From contig JACGCN010000052.1 of the NCBI GenBank assembly GCA_014905825.1, positions 124,001 to 188,000 of the forward strand: 64,000 nt of DNA. The letters run 5' to 3'. This stretch comes from Lyophyllum atratum (lineage: Eukaryota > Basidiomycota > Agaricomycetes > Agaricales > Lyophyllaceae). Both the position numbers and the translations under genes were made by a program. Positions 10,702 through 23,034 of the stretch are shown here, piece after piece; the stretch's first letter is position 1, and each line of letters begins with the position of its first letter. Below the pieces are notes generated by a model. That model saw nothing but the letters and a program-made list of their open reading frames with translations, was not told the DNA's origin and did no database searches.

Positions 10702-12544
10702 ATGCCCAAGTTTGATCCTCCTCCCAGACGTTCCAGACATTTCCTCAGTCCTACCGCCTCTCCATCCATAACATCTAGCCGTCTTCAAGGTCTCCCTCCT
10801 CCCCCTACACTGCAGGATGCGATGGACCGTGCAGAATTGCTGCCCCACCGTCTTCTCGAACTTGAGGAGGAGTTGCGTACGCACAACAAGAACGGTGACC
10901 TTGTCACATACGATCGGACCCTCAAAGGCTGGGTTACCTGGGAGCGGTACGTTCTACGATGGTCACTTCGCCTGCATGTAGCTTACCTTCATATAGTCCC
11001 ATCGTCAAGTTCAAGAATGGCACAATGAAGGCAGTCGCACCCTCTGGTTGGCTTCGGATCGAGAACTTCGAACCACCCCTCTGCCCTCACGCAGCCAACG
11101 GCTTCAGGACCGATGACGAGGCCAAGATGGACCTGCAGCAGAGGAGGGTCAAGGGTGCCACGGTGTACTTTTTTAAAAGCAAGAGCCATCCTTGCCGATT
11201 CATATGTAAGTCACACTTCCTCCTTTTGCATTTAAGCAGTCACTTACTGATCAATACACAGCAAGAATTAGACCACAGGTGTCCGTGCGCAGGTATATCC
11301 TTCATGGAACGACGGATGCACGACACAGTGAGTATTATTGCTAAAGTTTCTTGACACCATCTTACTATAATACAGGCGAGGAATTATCAGACACGGACGT
11401 CTCAGACCGTGAACATCGTGAGTCCACCTGCCTATTATTTCACCCTTGGTACACATCTTTCTTTACGCAGATGACTATGGATTCGACCCTTCGCTATCCT
11501 CGTCGCAGACGTCCCAAGCCTCCTTGGCCTCGTCTAAATCTGCGAGTGAAGTGGCCGCATACCTTAGAGATACCTCACCTCCGACGCCACCATACAAAGT
11601 TTCATTCACCGGCCCACGCCCCTTGAAGTCGTTTTTCTCTCAGGAGGTTGCGGATATGCGGAGTAGTTCCGGTGAGTTCAAGTTATTGTTTCATCAGGCT
11701 AAGTCCAGATCCTAAACTCGCGAATTCAGACGAAAAATTCATTGCGTGGCTTTACAAGAGTCATCAAAGAGGAGACTTTGGTGCGCATTTTCCTTTATGT
11801 GGCCTGGGAATACCCTAAACATTCTTTTAAATAAGACGACATCTCCGCCCACCCTGCTGCTCAGGGGAAGGTCCCAAAACAACTTGCTCCATACGACCCA
11901 AGTTCCACCAGCACCCGTACTTCCCAGCACCTCCAGTACTTTGACACCGCCATCGGTTACGCCCTTCGCGAACTCAACTCCACAGCGGGAATAACCGAGA
12001 ATGCCTTCACGATCCTGTCTGAGCAGGCGCACCTCTGCAAAGGGTGCAACTGTCTCTTTTCCGGTGATGGCTATGACGCGCATTTGGATGAGGAGAGCAG
12101 GTGTAAGAATACTCCTGAGTTTCGTTCTGGTAAGTTCAAAGCATCTTCAGGATGTCCTATTGGCTCACCGTCATTTTAGTTCAAAGATACCCTAGTGGTG
12201 CAGGAGCTGTTCCCCCTATCCCCATTCGCACCTACCCCTACAATACGCCCATTCCCGGAAAGTCCGAGTTTCACGAGACGCACATTGGCAAAGCTCTCCT
12301 GGAGTGGAATTCCCCCATCGGCGTCCCGAAAGATGTCTGGGCCCTGGCCATGACTTCTTGCGTCTACTGTCAAACATGTAAGCTCATTCGGACCTTCGAC
12401 GGAGATCGTGGCCATCGTAACGGAGCGGATGACTGTCTGGACATTGGCGAGAGGGGTGCCGTCATAGTCCCTGCTCGCGTACCCCGGACTGAGCCTCTGG
12501 CGATGGTGATGTGGAAGACTCAGGGAAGTTCGTCGAGCTCTTGA
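10702..12544 (+). CDS. Unrecognised protein with two Cys/His clusters, 8 exons, 490 aa
   Basis: Exons 10702-10946, 10997-11205, 11262-11327, 11376-11417, 11471-11671, 11730-11780, 11836-12129 and 12180-12544 all keep phase and give 490 residues ending in a Ser run. I do not recognise the family. The first half contains LKGWVTWERPIVKFKNG and a basic block RRVKGATVYFFKSK; the middle is Ser-rich and probably disordered. The C-terminal half holds two similar clusters: CKGCNC followed by FSGDGYDAH and a Cys, and CVYCQTC followed by FDGDRGHRNG and a Cys. They suggest a duplicated zinc-binding module. No signal peptide or membrane span is visible. The first ATG in frame after the upstream stop was chosen as start. 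Confidence 0.7.
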
Positions 12545-13838
12545 GGCACGATTGGGGACATGGTAGCCAGCAAAATGTATATAGCCTGTTTCTTTTAGCC
12601 TACAGCCCACAATGTGATTCTCGTTTTCTTGCCCACGCGTGTTCCCAACCAAGTGGTCATATGAACATTGTTGCAACATGAATCCTTCAAAGTCACATGG
12701 AACCCCTGATCCCCAACCTAACTTCGCGTTATCTCTCTAGGTGCTACCTTACTGTGTTTATCTAGCGCAACCTATGGGCAGCGACCGTTACCGAGGAATC
12801 TATGTTAAGCTCTCGGCAGTCTCGTCTGGTCGTTCTATACCATACATGGACAACGAGTGGAGGCCAGCTACACCGAAACTACTCTAAGAGAGCCTAGCCT
12901 TATCTGGTTTCGGTCTTCAAGTCTGCTCGAAAACTTCAGCACTTCTACCACTTCAACCGAAGTTCAACTGACTTACGATCCGCCCACCCACTTGTGCTTC
13001 ATCGGGTCGTTCGTCACGGCGCCGATCCATTCTGGTACCACTAGGGTCGCCGTCTTGTCGCCGTTGAATGATCGTTGGACCCCTCAACCTCCAGACATCA
13101 TCAATCTTCCTGCCCCCCACAGAACCATGTGCTGTTCCACCTCCTGGCCTTGCTGCTTGCCCTCCTGTTCGTGCGGGTCTCTGTCCGTCCCATGCCTTCC
13201 AACCGCCCTCCTGCTCGTCACTCAGGTTCTTACTAACCCTATTCATCTGCCCCTGTTATTCAACATACATATGTCGCGGGGTTCGGGGCTAAAGGGGCCG
13301 CGGATTGAGTGTAGGGGTCTAAAGTCTCCGAGCGGGGTGGTTGACGGCATGGCGGGGCCAAGTTCAGGCTGTAGGCGACCGAAGGGTCAGGTGTCGATGG
13401 TGGCATGACATGGCTTCGTTAGTGGTGTCGGTGCGAAGTTCGAATTCGTTTGGCTGTGGTGACAGTGGGCGTGGGCTAGTCGGCGTAGGGGCTGGGCGGA
13501 TGGTAGCATGACGAGGATGTGGCAAGCTGTACTGACACAAGTTGCACCCACACAATAATCGTGGACCGTGGGCGGCATCACAGCATCGCCACCAGGCTCA
13601 AGGCCGAGGTCGTTGGAGGACGTTGCTGGCACCACCAATTCGGACCCTTTGGAGGTTGGGTAGGCGGAGGGGGTCCTGCTGTTGGGTGAGGCGTTGGGTG
13701 CGCTCCAGCTTGTGGTATGGTGCTGTCTGCTAACAAGTGGTTAGTGCAGAAGAACAATGAACAGCCAATACGGATAATGGCACTTACCCGACAGCGCGAC
13801 GCGTCCAGGGTTCGGACAGTCACGTTCAGTTAAACAAA
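12545..13838. other. Intergenic, no supported gene
   Basis: The longest open stretch (12857-13408, +) has biased, repetitive composition, no splice-joined extension and no family resemblance. I see nothing else here up to the palindromes at 13839. Confidence 0.4.
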
Positions 13839-13938
13839 CCACGTTTTGTCTTGAGACAAAACGCGGTTGAGAAAGTCACGTTGGGCAACGTGTTGTCATA
13901 AGCGAAGCGCGTCTGTGTTTTGTCTCAAGACAAACCAC
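13839..13938 (+). repeat. Cluster of three palindromes upstream of the TET/JBP gene
   Basis: A near-perfect palindrome occupies 13839-13866 (arms CGTTTTGTCT/AGACAAAACG at 13842-13863). A second of the same type lies at 13915-13938 (GTGTTTTGTCT/AGACAAACCAC). Between them CACGTT-GGGC-AACGTG (13877-13892) forms a perfect 6-bp stem. They may be a transposon terminus or a regulatory site. Confidence 0.7.
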
Positions 13939-14003
13939 TGTTTATTCCCGCCAAGTCGCGTCACTTATCATTCTTTCTACGTCGCATTGCTTTCCTCCCT
14001 TCA

Positions 14004-17000
14004 ATGCATATTCCTGACCATATTGTGCCTTGCGTGCTGCTTGAGATTGCTAATATTCTGGTTGTTCTCAAGGATACACCTCCCCCAGGGCTCGCTAGTC
14101 TATATGACTCCCTCATGTCCCAAATGGCGGCCAATAGTGACATGTCATCAGATTTCAACGACGGCTCTCTGCGTCTATTGATACCCCAGTCATCCCCAGC
14201 TGCTGGAGCTCCGTCACCATTCGCTTCATACCCTTCCTCACCCACTGCCTTAGAGTCTCGGTCGCCGTCTCGGTCGCCATCTCAGTCTCGAGCTCCGTCA
14301 CGAGCTCCGTCTCCGTCACCGTTCGCTTCATACCCTTCCTCGCCCACTGCCTTAGAGTCTCGGTCGCCGTCTCGGTCTCGAGCTCCGTCACGAGCTCCGT
14401 CACCGTTTGCTTCATACCCTTCCTCGCCCACTGCCTTAGAGTCTCGGTCGCCGTCTCGGTCTCCAAGCCCGTCCCCTCCTCCTCTTCACATGTCAAAATC
14501 GTTGTTGCCTTTCAGCGATTTTTCCGGAAATGAATTTTCAAGCGAATCACTGGGCCAGTCTCCAGGCAAGTCTCTAGATGCGGCCACCAATGACTCATCA
14601 CATACAACTCACGATGTCTCTGAATCGGCCACATGCGACAGCACATCTCATGGTGCATCTGGCGCCAAAAGGCCACGCCTGATGACAGAGGGAGATGACG
14701 GAGGTCACGAAGGTGGCGGAGGAGGTCCTGGCCATGCCGTCAACTGGGGCCCGGAGTGCAGAAGAAAGGGCGATCGTGCTAGGTTGAGACGAGGTGGAGG
14801 TCGGGTGGCGAGAGGGTGGGCCTCCGACGCAGCTGATCCTCTACCGTGCTCGCATGGCGTCGAGCAGCATGCTATGTTCAGCTGGTTGAGCGAGGAAGAG
14901 GTTGAAGATGACCCGGACATCGACAACGACGACGACAACTACGAACCAAACGACGCTGGCGCTGACCACCATGCTGACAACGATTACATTCCTCCTCCAC
15001 CAGCAAAGAAGAAGGGTACAAAGAACAGAGGTTCTCGTAAACGAAAGAACAAAACAACCTGGCTTATAGACGGCCAACCCCCTCCTCTTTCCGATACCGC
15101 GAGACAACAAGTCATCAGCCTCACATCTGTTACTTCACGATCAAACTGTGAAACCCTTAAGTTCCACCTCACCAACTCCCTCGTAGCTGAAACATCGGCA
15201 GCAAATCCGACCCCTAACCCAAATAGCCCGACATCGGACCCGCTGGCAACCGTACACGCTCTGGGGAGACGATGCAAAGCGCTCGAAATGGATGTCCGTC
15301 TGACGGACTTCAAGTTCATGGTCGCTCTGCTCCAGTTGATGCTATCTGTTGATATGTGAGTTCACTTTCTGCTCATCAGTCATTGATGTGCTCTTGCTGA
15401 CCGTTGTTCAAGTCTCCAGAAAAAGCTACGTGGGAGACAGTGTCCTGGTTTATCCACGCTCGCAGGCCAATGCGGTGTGAGTCCAACTAAGTTCCGGGAT
15501 TGGGTGGCTCATGGCACCAGGCTAGCCTATCTAGTCGCTGCTGGTAAATCCTCTGCCCTATACTTGGTTCTGACTGTTGATTCGTTTAATTTAATCAGGG
15601 ACACCACATATATTGCTGGTCATTGCGGTCATGGGAATGAGAGCAGACATCACTCGGCGACAGAATTCCTCGAACGATGATATATATGGCCTCGCGTTCG
15701 CATTACGCAACCCGACAAGTATGAACTCGCAAGGTATGTGGAGTCGATCTTCCGATGATTAGAGCAATTACTCACTTGTACGACAGATGATGCTATTGGG
15801 AAAATGGTCCAAGGCATCCTCGTACCGTTCTTGATTCGGCTACGTCATGAAGCTCCCCTCCGGCACTTATCATTTAGCTTCTTTTCTCAATCGACACTGG
15901 GTGACGTGGATGTTTATGGTGCCGGTGCGATCATGGATCTGGATACCCATTTTAATGAAGTAGCAACAAAGTTTGTCTTCCATATGTTTCGTCCAAATTT
16001 CCAGTCAGCTTACAACTACGTTACTGTCAGTTATTACCTGCTTCCTCCCCGGGGTGATTCATGGTTTCCCAGCAGTACCCCTAGTCTGCCCGCTCTCTCT
16101 CCCGCCCCTATAGATGAGATTGCTGAAACTGTCACTATCAAGACTTTGAAGCCTTTCCCTAAGACTCCATGCCCTATATCGAAAGAGAATCGCGAGGAAT
16201 GGACGGAGGATCAAAGACTGAGGGCTGGAAAGGCTGGAAAGGCGGTTGATTTGAAGGATCTGGAGAGCAAGGCAAGGATTATGATTCTACGCAGGCCACT
16301 TTCATCATTAACGCCCAGGGTCCACAGCTCACGGATCCCACGTACGCGGGACAGGGAAAATACGTGGCAATTGACTCCAAAATTTGCAAAGAGTCAGTGA
16401 ATCGTAACAAAGGGCCGTCGCTATACACTCACTAGGTTATTCATAGAAAAACTCTGGTGATCAGGGATACTAATGAGAAATTAGTTGCCCTTCTTGTTAC
16501 GCACATGGCATCTCGCCTCCAAGGTTGTAATGTCCAGCTACTGGCACAGTTGGACTCCCTATTTCCCAATGAGCTATACTATGATACGTCCGATCGCAAG
16601 GATTATAATTTCTTGGCAGTTCATTACTCATGGTACAACCGATACGGGGAAAGGGTATGGTTCAATTCTTTCAAAAAGACAGTACATTACTGATATCTTC
16701 TCATTAGGGGGATGCGGCTCCTCAAAACATTCACCCTCACTATGTCCACAAGGAGGGGGCAAATAATATCAACCATTCTCAACGAGTCCCTTATTGCTCC
16801 CAGGATATTCAAAATGATCCCAAAGAGTACGGTCTATTGGTCGAGTTTCTGCAGGATATTCTGAACTTCGTTAACGCCAATGTGGGTGAATCTTCCCCTT
16901 CATTCCTTTCTGAGTGACTTCTAACGTCATGCTATCTTTCAGCTTGAACACCATGTCCCAAATGAGCATGAGAGGCTGACCGCCTATGTCACACGTCTGC

Positions 17001-17341
17001 CACTGAATGAGAGGAGCCCTGCGTACCCCTTTGGAGGTTTTGTAGTAAACTTTTGTGTTGGTACTTCTGCCCACCGAGACAAGCTTGACAAAGACCTGTG
17101 TGTCGTCATTCCTTGGGGACACTCCATGGGTGGGCAACTCTGCTTATACGAACCTGGATTGGTATTCGACCTCTCACCCGGGGACATTTTCATTTTCCCG
17201 TCTTGTGACTTTACGCACTTTAACTTGCATTTCCAAGGAGTACGAGTATCTCTTGTTCTGCATTCTGATAAGCAGGGGGACCGGTGGGTTAGAAATTCCA
17301 ATGGCTGGACGGTGTCAAAATTTAAAGCCTATGGCAATTAG
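14004..17341 (+). CDS. TET/JBP-family 2-oxoglutarate/Fe(II) dioxygenase, 7 exons, one internal frameshift
   Basis: Fungal TET/JBP proteins are related to the 5-methylcytosine oxidases and are expanded in basidiomycetes together with DNA transposons (KDZ class, Iyer et al. 2014). The model is 14004-15355, 15413-15543, 15599-15733, 15787-16396, 16436-16655, 16708-16881 and 16943-17341. The last exon carries the catalytic core: HRD of SAHRDKLD (iron ligands), VIPWGHSMGGQLCLYE, the distal ligand in FTHFNLHF, and the Arg of GVRVSLVLHSD for 2-oxoglutarate. The N-terminal 450 residues are Ser/Pro/Arg repeats, an acidic stretch and a basic KKKGTKNRGSRKRKNK segment (possible nuclear signal). One missing base near 16270 shifts frame inside exon 4. 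Start is uncertain; 14004 is the first in-frame ATG. Confidence 0.8.
14213..14475 (+). repeat. Three imperfect tandem repeats encoding SPFASYPSSPTALESRSPSR
   Basis: The same coding unit recurs beginning at about 14213, 14316 and 14399, separated by variable SRAPSRAP linkers. It gives the TET/JBP N-terminus an SR/SP-rich, probably phosphorylated and disordered character. Near-identical DNA suggests recent expansion. Confidence 0.8.
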
Positions 17342-17349
17342 CTACATAT

Positions 17350-19761
17350 TTATCTAGACGGCAATTGTAAGATAACCTTGCCCGACCCAGTATGAACTAG
17401 TTGCCTTCCGGCATCCGCCTGAGATAAATATACTTTCTCCGCTTTTCGATGTTTGCTTTCTGCCTGCTCCACGTCCTTGATCAGTTTCTGTCTTTTTCTT
17501 GGATCAGCTTCTTCTCTTCCATTGTCAAACCCTTCAAGCTGACGGTATAGAGCATCAAGGAGTGCTTCCTTGGATTCGAAGAACTTAGCCTGAGCAGCTG
17601 AAAGCCTATCGTTGTGGGCTGTAATTTTAGCATCTTGCGTCTTCAAAGCCTTGTGGTTCCCGTTACCTACCAGGCAATACTCGTGAGCCTTCCGACCTAT
17701 TTCAAGCTTAGAACTTACTCTTTCTTTTGAGATTCTTCAGCATGTTTTCTGAAGGATGACCTGATTTGTATGACGAGCGTACACCCGAGTCTTCCAGCAC
17801 CTGCAAGAATTCATATCACGACTCGTTGAATGTATATAAAAGGATGGAGACTTACGGTGAGTGTCTTGAGTTTCACTATGTCAAAGTATTGCGCTTTTTT
17901 CAAACCTCCAAGCAGTGTACATCTGATTCCTTCCCTGTTAACATCTGCATGGACGCTTTCAACCACATTGCTGCTACTTTCCCCCGCCCTCCACACCTCT
18001 AAGGGGATAAGGCTTTTCTCCCAGCAAATTCCTGAAAAAGCAAACCCGCATCGCTCTTTGTCAGAGACCCAATCTATGACAGAAATGTAAGTAAAGGCTC
18101 TTCGTCATGGGGTTTAGTGATGCTAAGAACTTACTCAGCGCTGGCTGACCTCCCAAAACCTTGATCTGCTGGATCGTCTCCTGCCACGAATCATGTCTAA
18201 GACAAACCAAGCTCCTCATCATATTCCTCACGTCTTCGTTCACCGCGCATTTACGGATGTTTCTAAGGAAATGAATATAACAAAGCCGGAATATCCGCAA
18301 TAGATGTTCGAATGGGGTGAGGGAAGATAGCTTCCGGCCTTCTTCATGTACGTCCATCTTGTCTCTGAAATTTTGTGCTATACGCTGAAGATGCAAGCCT
18401 AGTCCTAGTTACGAGATGTCAGATCTCAGAGTAACGAGATAGATATGTTGATTCACCCTTCGCCTGGCCTGCGTGTTGGTCCCCTGTCCATTGCAGGATC
18501 ATTCCATCATATTCACCTATAAGGCGTGAACCATGTATGTGTCGCCACTTTAGAGTGTTCCCTGTATCTTCCTCAATGATGCTCTCTAGTTCCGTCAGCA
18601 CCCGCAGATGAGCCGTCGCAGACTGCTTGTTCATATAAACACGGCAGAGAGTAACACCTGTCAAGTACTGAATACAAGAGAGATAGGGCGGCTGTGTTTG
18701 ACTGGACGTACTTGTGTTTGCAGATCTATCCATTGTCGCAACTTCAAACTCCTTGAAGCCCACAACTCGCTTGTGCCCAATATCGCTCTGCAGATATTGA
18801 GCTTCAGAGAAACAACGGCTACCCTCCTTACTCATGCAGATGATTATCATGAGGCGGTTATTCTGATCACATCTGGCATCCTCGTCCTCGGCATCGTCAG
18901 CATCGTCACCCTCAGCATCAAAATGGGGGATGTCCAGTACACGTCTAATATAATGATCCTCTGGTGCAATGTGAGTATTCTGCTCTTCAAAAAGATGGAG
19001 TACGCCTGAAAGCATGTGAGGAACCAGGATTCCCGTCGTAGTCAGCAATGAAATCAGCGTACCGTCCCATCCTGTTCCTTTTGGAAAACATTCTTCCTTG
19101 ATTTTCTCAATATATGTCTTCAAATGTGAACGGTTTGCCAGTGATACATGGATATCACTAAGCATTGGATTGGTGATGGTTGGTATTTTCTGATCCAGGT
19201 ATGCCTTGACAAGGGGATGTCGCATGAAGGATCTTGGAGTTAGATCAGCCAGATCAGCGTCTCTAGTAGCCCGAAGTAAGTCCAGAATCTGGGAGCGAAT
19301 GTGAGGCGGCGTTTTGACAGGAAGGGGAATATGATGGCAATGAGGTCCTTTGGAGGTTACGAGGACATAGGGACAGACGGTCCGGTACTCCTCAAACGGC
19401 TCAAATTCCTGGTATCTGCATGTACAGGGTACGCGCTCCAGCTCAGGTTGGATGAGGCGGCTGTCCCCCTCTCTGTGAACATGTGCTATTGATGAAGAAT
19501 ATTTAGTATATACAACGAAACATAGGTAGGAAGTCTGACTTACGACAAAAAAGCTTTTGTTGGCAGAAGTTTGTTATCATAGAGCAAGTCGCCAGAGGGC
19601 CCGCACCCATGTATCCCAGTGCCTCCTGTTCAATCCGGGATATCTCCTCGGATTCTTGATTTAAGACGGCCTCAATGTAGTCTATGTTGTAGGAGCCGGT
19701 ATCATCTATGCTCATATTGAAGTAGTGATCCCGGTTCGCCTTTCTTGAGTAGTGTTCACAT
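17350..19761 (-). CDS. Basidiomycete transposon-associated protein, 3' part (exons 3-9)
   Basis: Exons 19761-19544, 19485-18712, 18657-18457, 18404-18135, 18073-17856, 17800-17719 and 17666-17350 join in phase to each other and to the 5' part at 32169-33017, giving about 957 residues with one stop at the end. It belongs to a repeated basidiomycete family with the landmarks CEHYSRKANRDHYF, PHIRSQILDLLRATRD, CMSKEGSRCFSEAQYLQSD, MDRSANTSVTLCRVYMN, WTGDQHAGQAKGLGLHLQ, YIHFLRNIRKCAV and VVESVHADVNREGIRCTLLGG. The spaced Asp/His positions and the NIRKC helix are reminiscent of MULE-type DDE transposases, but I cannot place the catalytic triad, so the function stays open. A coiled, Lys/Glu-rich tail ends the protein 8 bp from the stop of the convergent TET/JBP gene. 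Confidence 0.7.
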
Positions 19762-19801
19762 CTTGCAAAATTCCATTAAAATGTATTGCAAAATGGAAAG
19801 G

Positions 19802-20276
19802 TGTGGAACCTGTGTGAGGATCTCGAGGTTCCGCGTGGGTGAGCCGAGTGACGGTTATCCTAGCGAGCGCGAATAGACAGGTGACCTAGGTGGAAAGACC
19901 TAGAGCAGAGCGTAGTCGAGTTGGTATAGCCTCAGCTAGACGTGAATCGATTCCCTTGCTCGGGAGAAGCCACGAGCCAGGAATGTCTTCTCTTCTCGGG
20001 AGAAGCCGCGAGAAGTGTTTAGATGACGCAGGAGGAACTCGGCGAGGCGAGGCTTTCAGTCCTTGAGGTCACTCGATCACAGGAGCCTCCGAACTTAAGA
20101 GTAATACTCAAGTTCAAGGCGTTGTGTTGTAAAAGAGGATGTATTTGATGTAACTACTCAGACGATTTTATAGCTACGTGACTAAGAGTGACCGTGACCG
20201 AGAAAACGTGTATCAGAAAGGATTGGAAAACATATGTAAGTGAAAAGGTAATGGCAGCGCTTACTGACGCCTCACA
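19802..20276 (-). repeat. 3' LTR of element 1
   Basis: 475 bp, TGTG...CACA, matching 31675-32149. It contains two hairpins with a shared GGAGAAGCC(A/G) loop (19958-19977 and 19992-20015) and, on the minus strand, the last codons and stop of ORF3. Confidence 0.93.
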
Positions 20277-23028
20277 AAGCCCCCCTGTTTTCCATGAGTT
20301 AATGGTGTGTAACGTTCGGGAATTTCGATGTTCCAGACGCGCTGTTGATGCCAAGAACGGCCGAACGCGGCGTGGAAGCGGCGCTCCCCTTCCTCGAAGA
20401 AAGCCTTTCCGAGTATGACAGGAGGCTTCCGAGTTCCCCGACTGGCGCGGCGGAGGTATTCCCTCCACTCCGTGCGGGTGCGGGCGCGAGGTTTGTCGTC
20501 CTTTAATTCCTTCGTAACGTCCAGGAAGATCTTCTCCAAAGCGGGGTTCCATTCGCCTTGCCAGTGGTCGCAGAACTCCTCTAGTAATTCCTCCGTAGGG
20601 TAGACCCATCGGTCGGTCTCGCCGTTAAGACCTGGGATGTGGCCGTAGATCAACGACTCTTCCCCAGGTGAGACGAAGTCAAAGAGGACGTGTATGGGGT
20701 TCTCATCGCGGGAATCGCTTTCTCCGAGGTTATGCCATACCATCCCTGGCGACGGGCCCCGAATAAACTTCTCCAGTATCATGTCTCCGCCATAGTGTAA
20801 GGCGATCCACGCCAGAGGGCCGCCTTTAGGGATTAAAGCGCCCGCATGTCCGCGACGTAAGACATTTCCCATTTTCCCAATGTAGTTCGTGGCGAAGCCT
20901 GCACCCCCGGATCCCCAAGTCAGAGTCTCTTCCTGGAAGCCAACCATGTGCGGCTGTTTGGCTGTAGCCACTTCTAGTGTTGACATTTCGTCGTTGTATG
21001 GCCTGAAGGTGTCTAGGTCCCGGGTCTTGATACCTATGCGGAAGCGAACATGATGTTCGATGGCTAGCTCGAGTACTTGCCGTACGTTCCGTAATCCTTG
21101 AACCGAAGCCGCCCAGTACCTCATGCGAACCTCCGTTTCTTTGCGCTCGACCAAGAGGTATCCGCGCTGGAGGAAGAAGGCGTTCCACAGTAGGTTTCCA
21201 GGGAAGCGATAGGAGGGTTCTTGGTGAGTCATCTTTGCGCCCCAGCCTATAAGATCGCGGATAAAATGTTCCCTGTCCCGCTCCGACTGATCGCGTTTAA
21301 TGGCGTTCAACGACAGCGCCCGGCTCGGGGTGATTCGCTCCCCAGGGCTAGGGTTGCCCACTGCGTCGACATTATCACGGACACTGCGATGCCCGTACCC
21401 TCGTGGTCTACCCCTCTGGCCGTCATCTCCCGACATTTTGCTGGCCCAATCCGATTCGAACCTGCGGTCGGTCGATGGACCAGGGCGGGGGGATTGACTG
21501 CGCCTTGGGTTTGGTACAGCGTGATCGTGACGAGGGGGAATTGAAGAGCGCAGGCTAGGTCCTCGGGGGGTAGAGTCGGCTTTACTCGCCTCCTCCGAAT
21601 CCACGTCCATGCTCGTCGGGGTGATCACGGTAGATATACGTGATAGTAGAGATACCGACTCCTCGTTCTCCAGTGGCGCCTCGTTAAGTCCCGACCACTT
21701 GCCGATCTTCTCGCCAACTTTGGGGGCGTACGGGTCCTTGTAGAACTCTCGCAAGGCGTGCATGTTTTTCGGATCTTGTATGGGTTCTTCGTCGGCGTCT
21801 GGAGTGAAATCGCTCCCTTCGTAGTCCAGAACTTCGTCCTGGGACCGGCGAGCGAGCCATCTCGTGTAAACGATCACATCTCCGTCTGGTTCCTGTAAGG
21901 TTCGAGCAGCGAACGCCTCCGCCATTGCTCGCAGGCTACTCTTGTCGCGGATTTCCCTGCGATGCCAACCCTGGAAGTCTATGACGAAGTGTTTGGCGCC
22001 ACTGTCATTGGGGTCCCCATAAGTGAACTCGTCGTCGACCTCTACGAACTGAAGGAACTCGTCGTATTTCTCCAGCTTCGACCTGATTTCGTAAACCCGA
22101 TTATGCCGTTCCTCGTCGAAGTACGCTCCCTCTGTGTCGGAAGGGTTCAGCTCTCCCTGGTGATAAGCTTTGAGGATGGCTGGGTCGAAGCGCGCAAAAC
22201 GTGGTTCGTTGGCGAGCTCGTCCGTCCATCTATAGAAAATCGGAACGTCGTTCTTCAACAGGACTGTGAAGTCGATCTGGTTCCAGTCCCGCTCAAGGTC
22301 CACTAGGATTCCCCGTTTTGTGTATTGCCGGAGGTCCAGAGCCTCGATCTCCTTGAGCTCTGCCGCTAACCAATACTTGTCCCTGCCAGGGAAACAGGAT
22401 CGCCGCCAGTTGATGAAACCCAGACATTCCAGAATTGAACGTTTAGCTTCGACGTTGGTTTTTACTGCGATCGCACGGGAGTCGAAGATCTCGTGGACTC
22501 GAGGAGGATCGAAGGGTGTGGGGATATGAACGGCTCCACTCTCCCGGGCCAGGTCTGCAGCGCCCCTGAAGTATTCGCTGAATCGGTACAGATCAGATAC
22601 CATCGTGCTTTGCGAAGACGGCTCGAACGTCGCTGATCCGTCGTGGAAGTCCCTGATCTCCCCTGTATGGTTGAGTCGGTAGTACCATGGAGTAGACAGT
22701 TTCTTCTTGTCGGCGATGGGAATCCAAGCGTGGTAGTGCTTCTCTAAATGAAACCAGCCTGGACTGTCGGCTAGTGCTTCTCTAAATGAAACCAGCCTGG
22801 ACTGTCGGCCCATTCCATGTCGAAGAACGTGCCGTCTGGTCTGATGAGGGCGTTGCTTCCATGGGGATCTAAGGCCTTACCATGGTACGCCGCCGCTTCT
22901 TTAGGGATCAGTTCTGTGACTCCGTTGAGCCCTATCCATAGATCGTCGTCGATTTTCCGCTCTTCGAAACTTACGACTCGGTTGTTGGAGTCGGAGTACA
23001 GGAGACGGTCCAGAGACATGAGAGACAT
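20261..23028 (-). CDS. Element 1 ORF3: large extra ORF downstream of pol, broken by a 38-bp duplication
   Basis: This frame lies between the pol stop (23557) and the 3' LTR, the place where retroviruses carry env, but no signal peptide or membrane span is visible. The first ATG is at 23028. A perfect 38-bp tandem duplication (22734-22809) shifts the frame; without it about 920 residues would be continuous. The N-terminal half includes PGWFHLEKHYHAWIP, VPIFYRWTDELANEPRFARF and KHFVIDFQGWHRREIRD. A Ser/Pro/Arg-rich linker follows (RRSQSPRPGPSTDRR), then a C-terminal region with FIRDLIGWGAKM, RMRYWAASVQGLRNV and EEFCDHWQGEWNP. The stop codon falls inside the LTR. No family recognised. Confidence 0.8.
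22734..22809 (-). repeat. Perfect 38-bp tandem duplication in element 1 ORF3
   Basis: Positions 22734-22771 and 22772-22809 are identical. The extra 38 bp is not a multiple of three and splits ORF3 into two overlapping frames that both encode the ADSPGWFHLEKH segment. Confidence 0.95.
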
Positions 23029-23034
23029 ACTGAG

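Noticed and set aside
12857..13408. 183-codon open frame, plus strand
   Set aside because: Low-complexity composition, no homology I can name, no splice context; an overlapping frame on the other strand is equally long.
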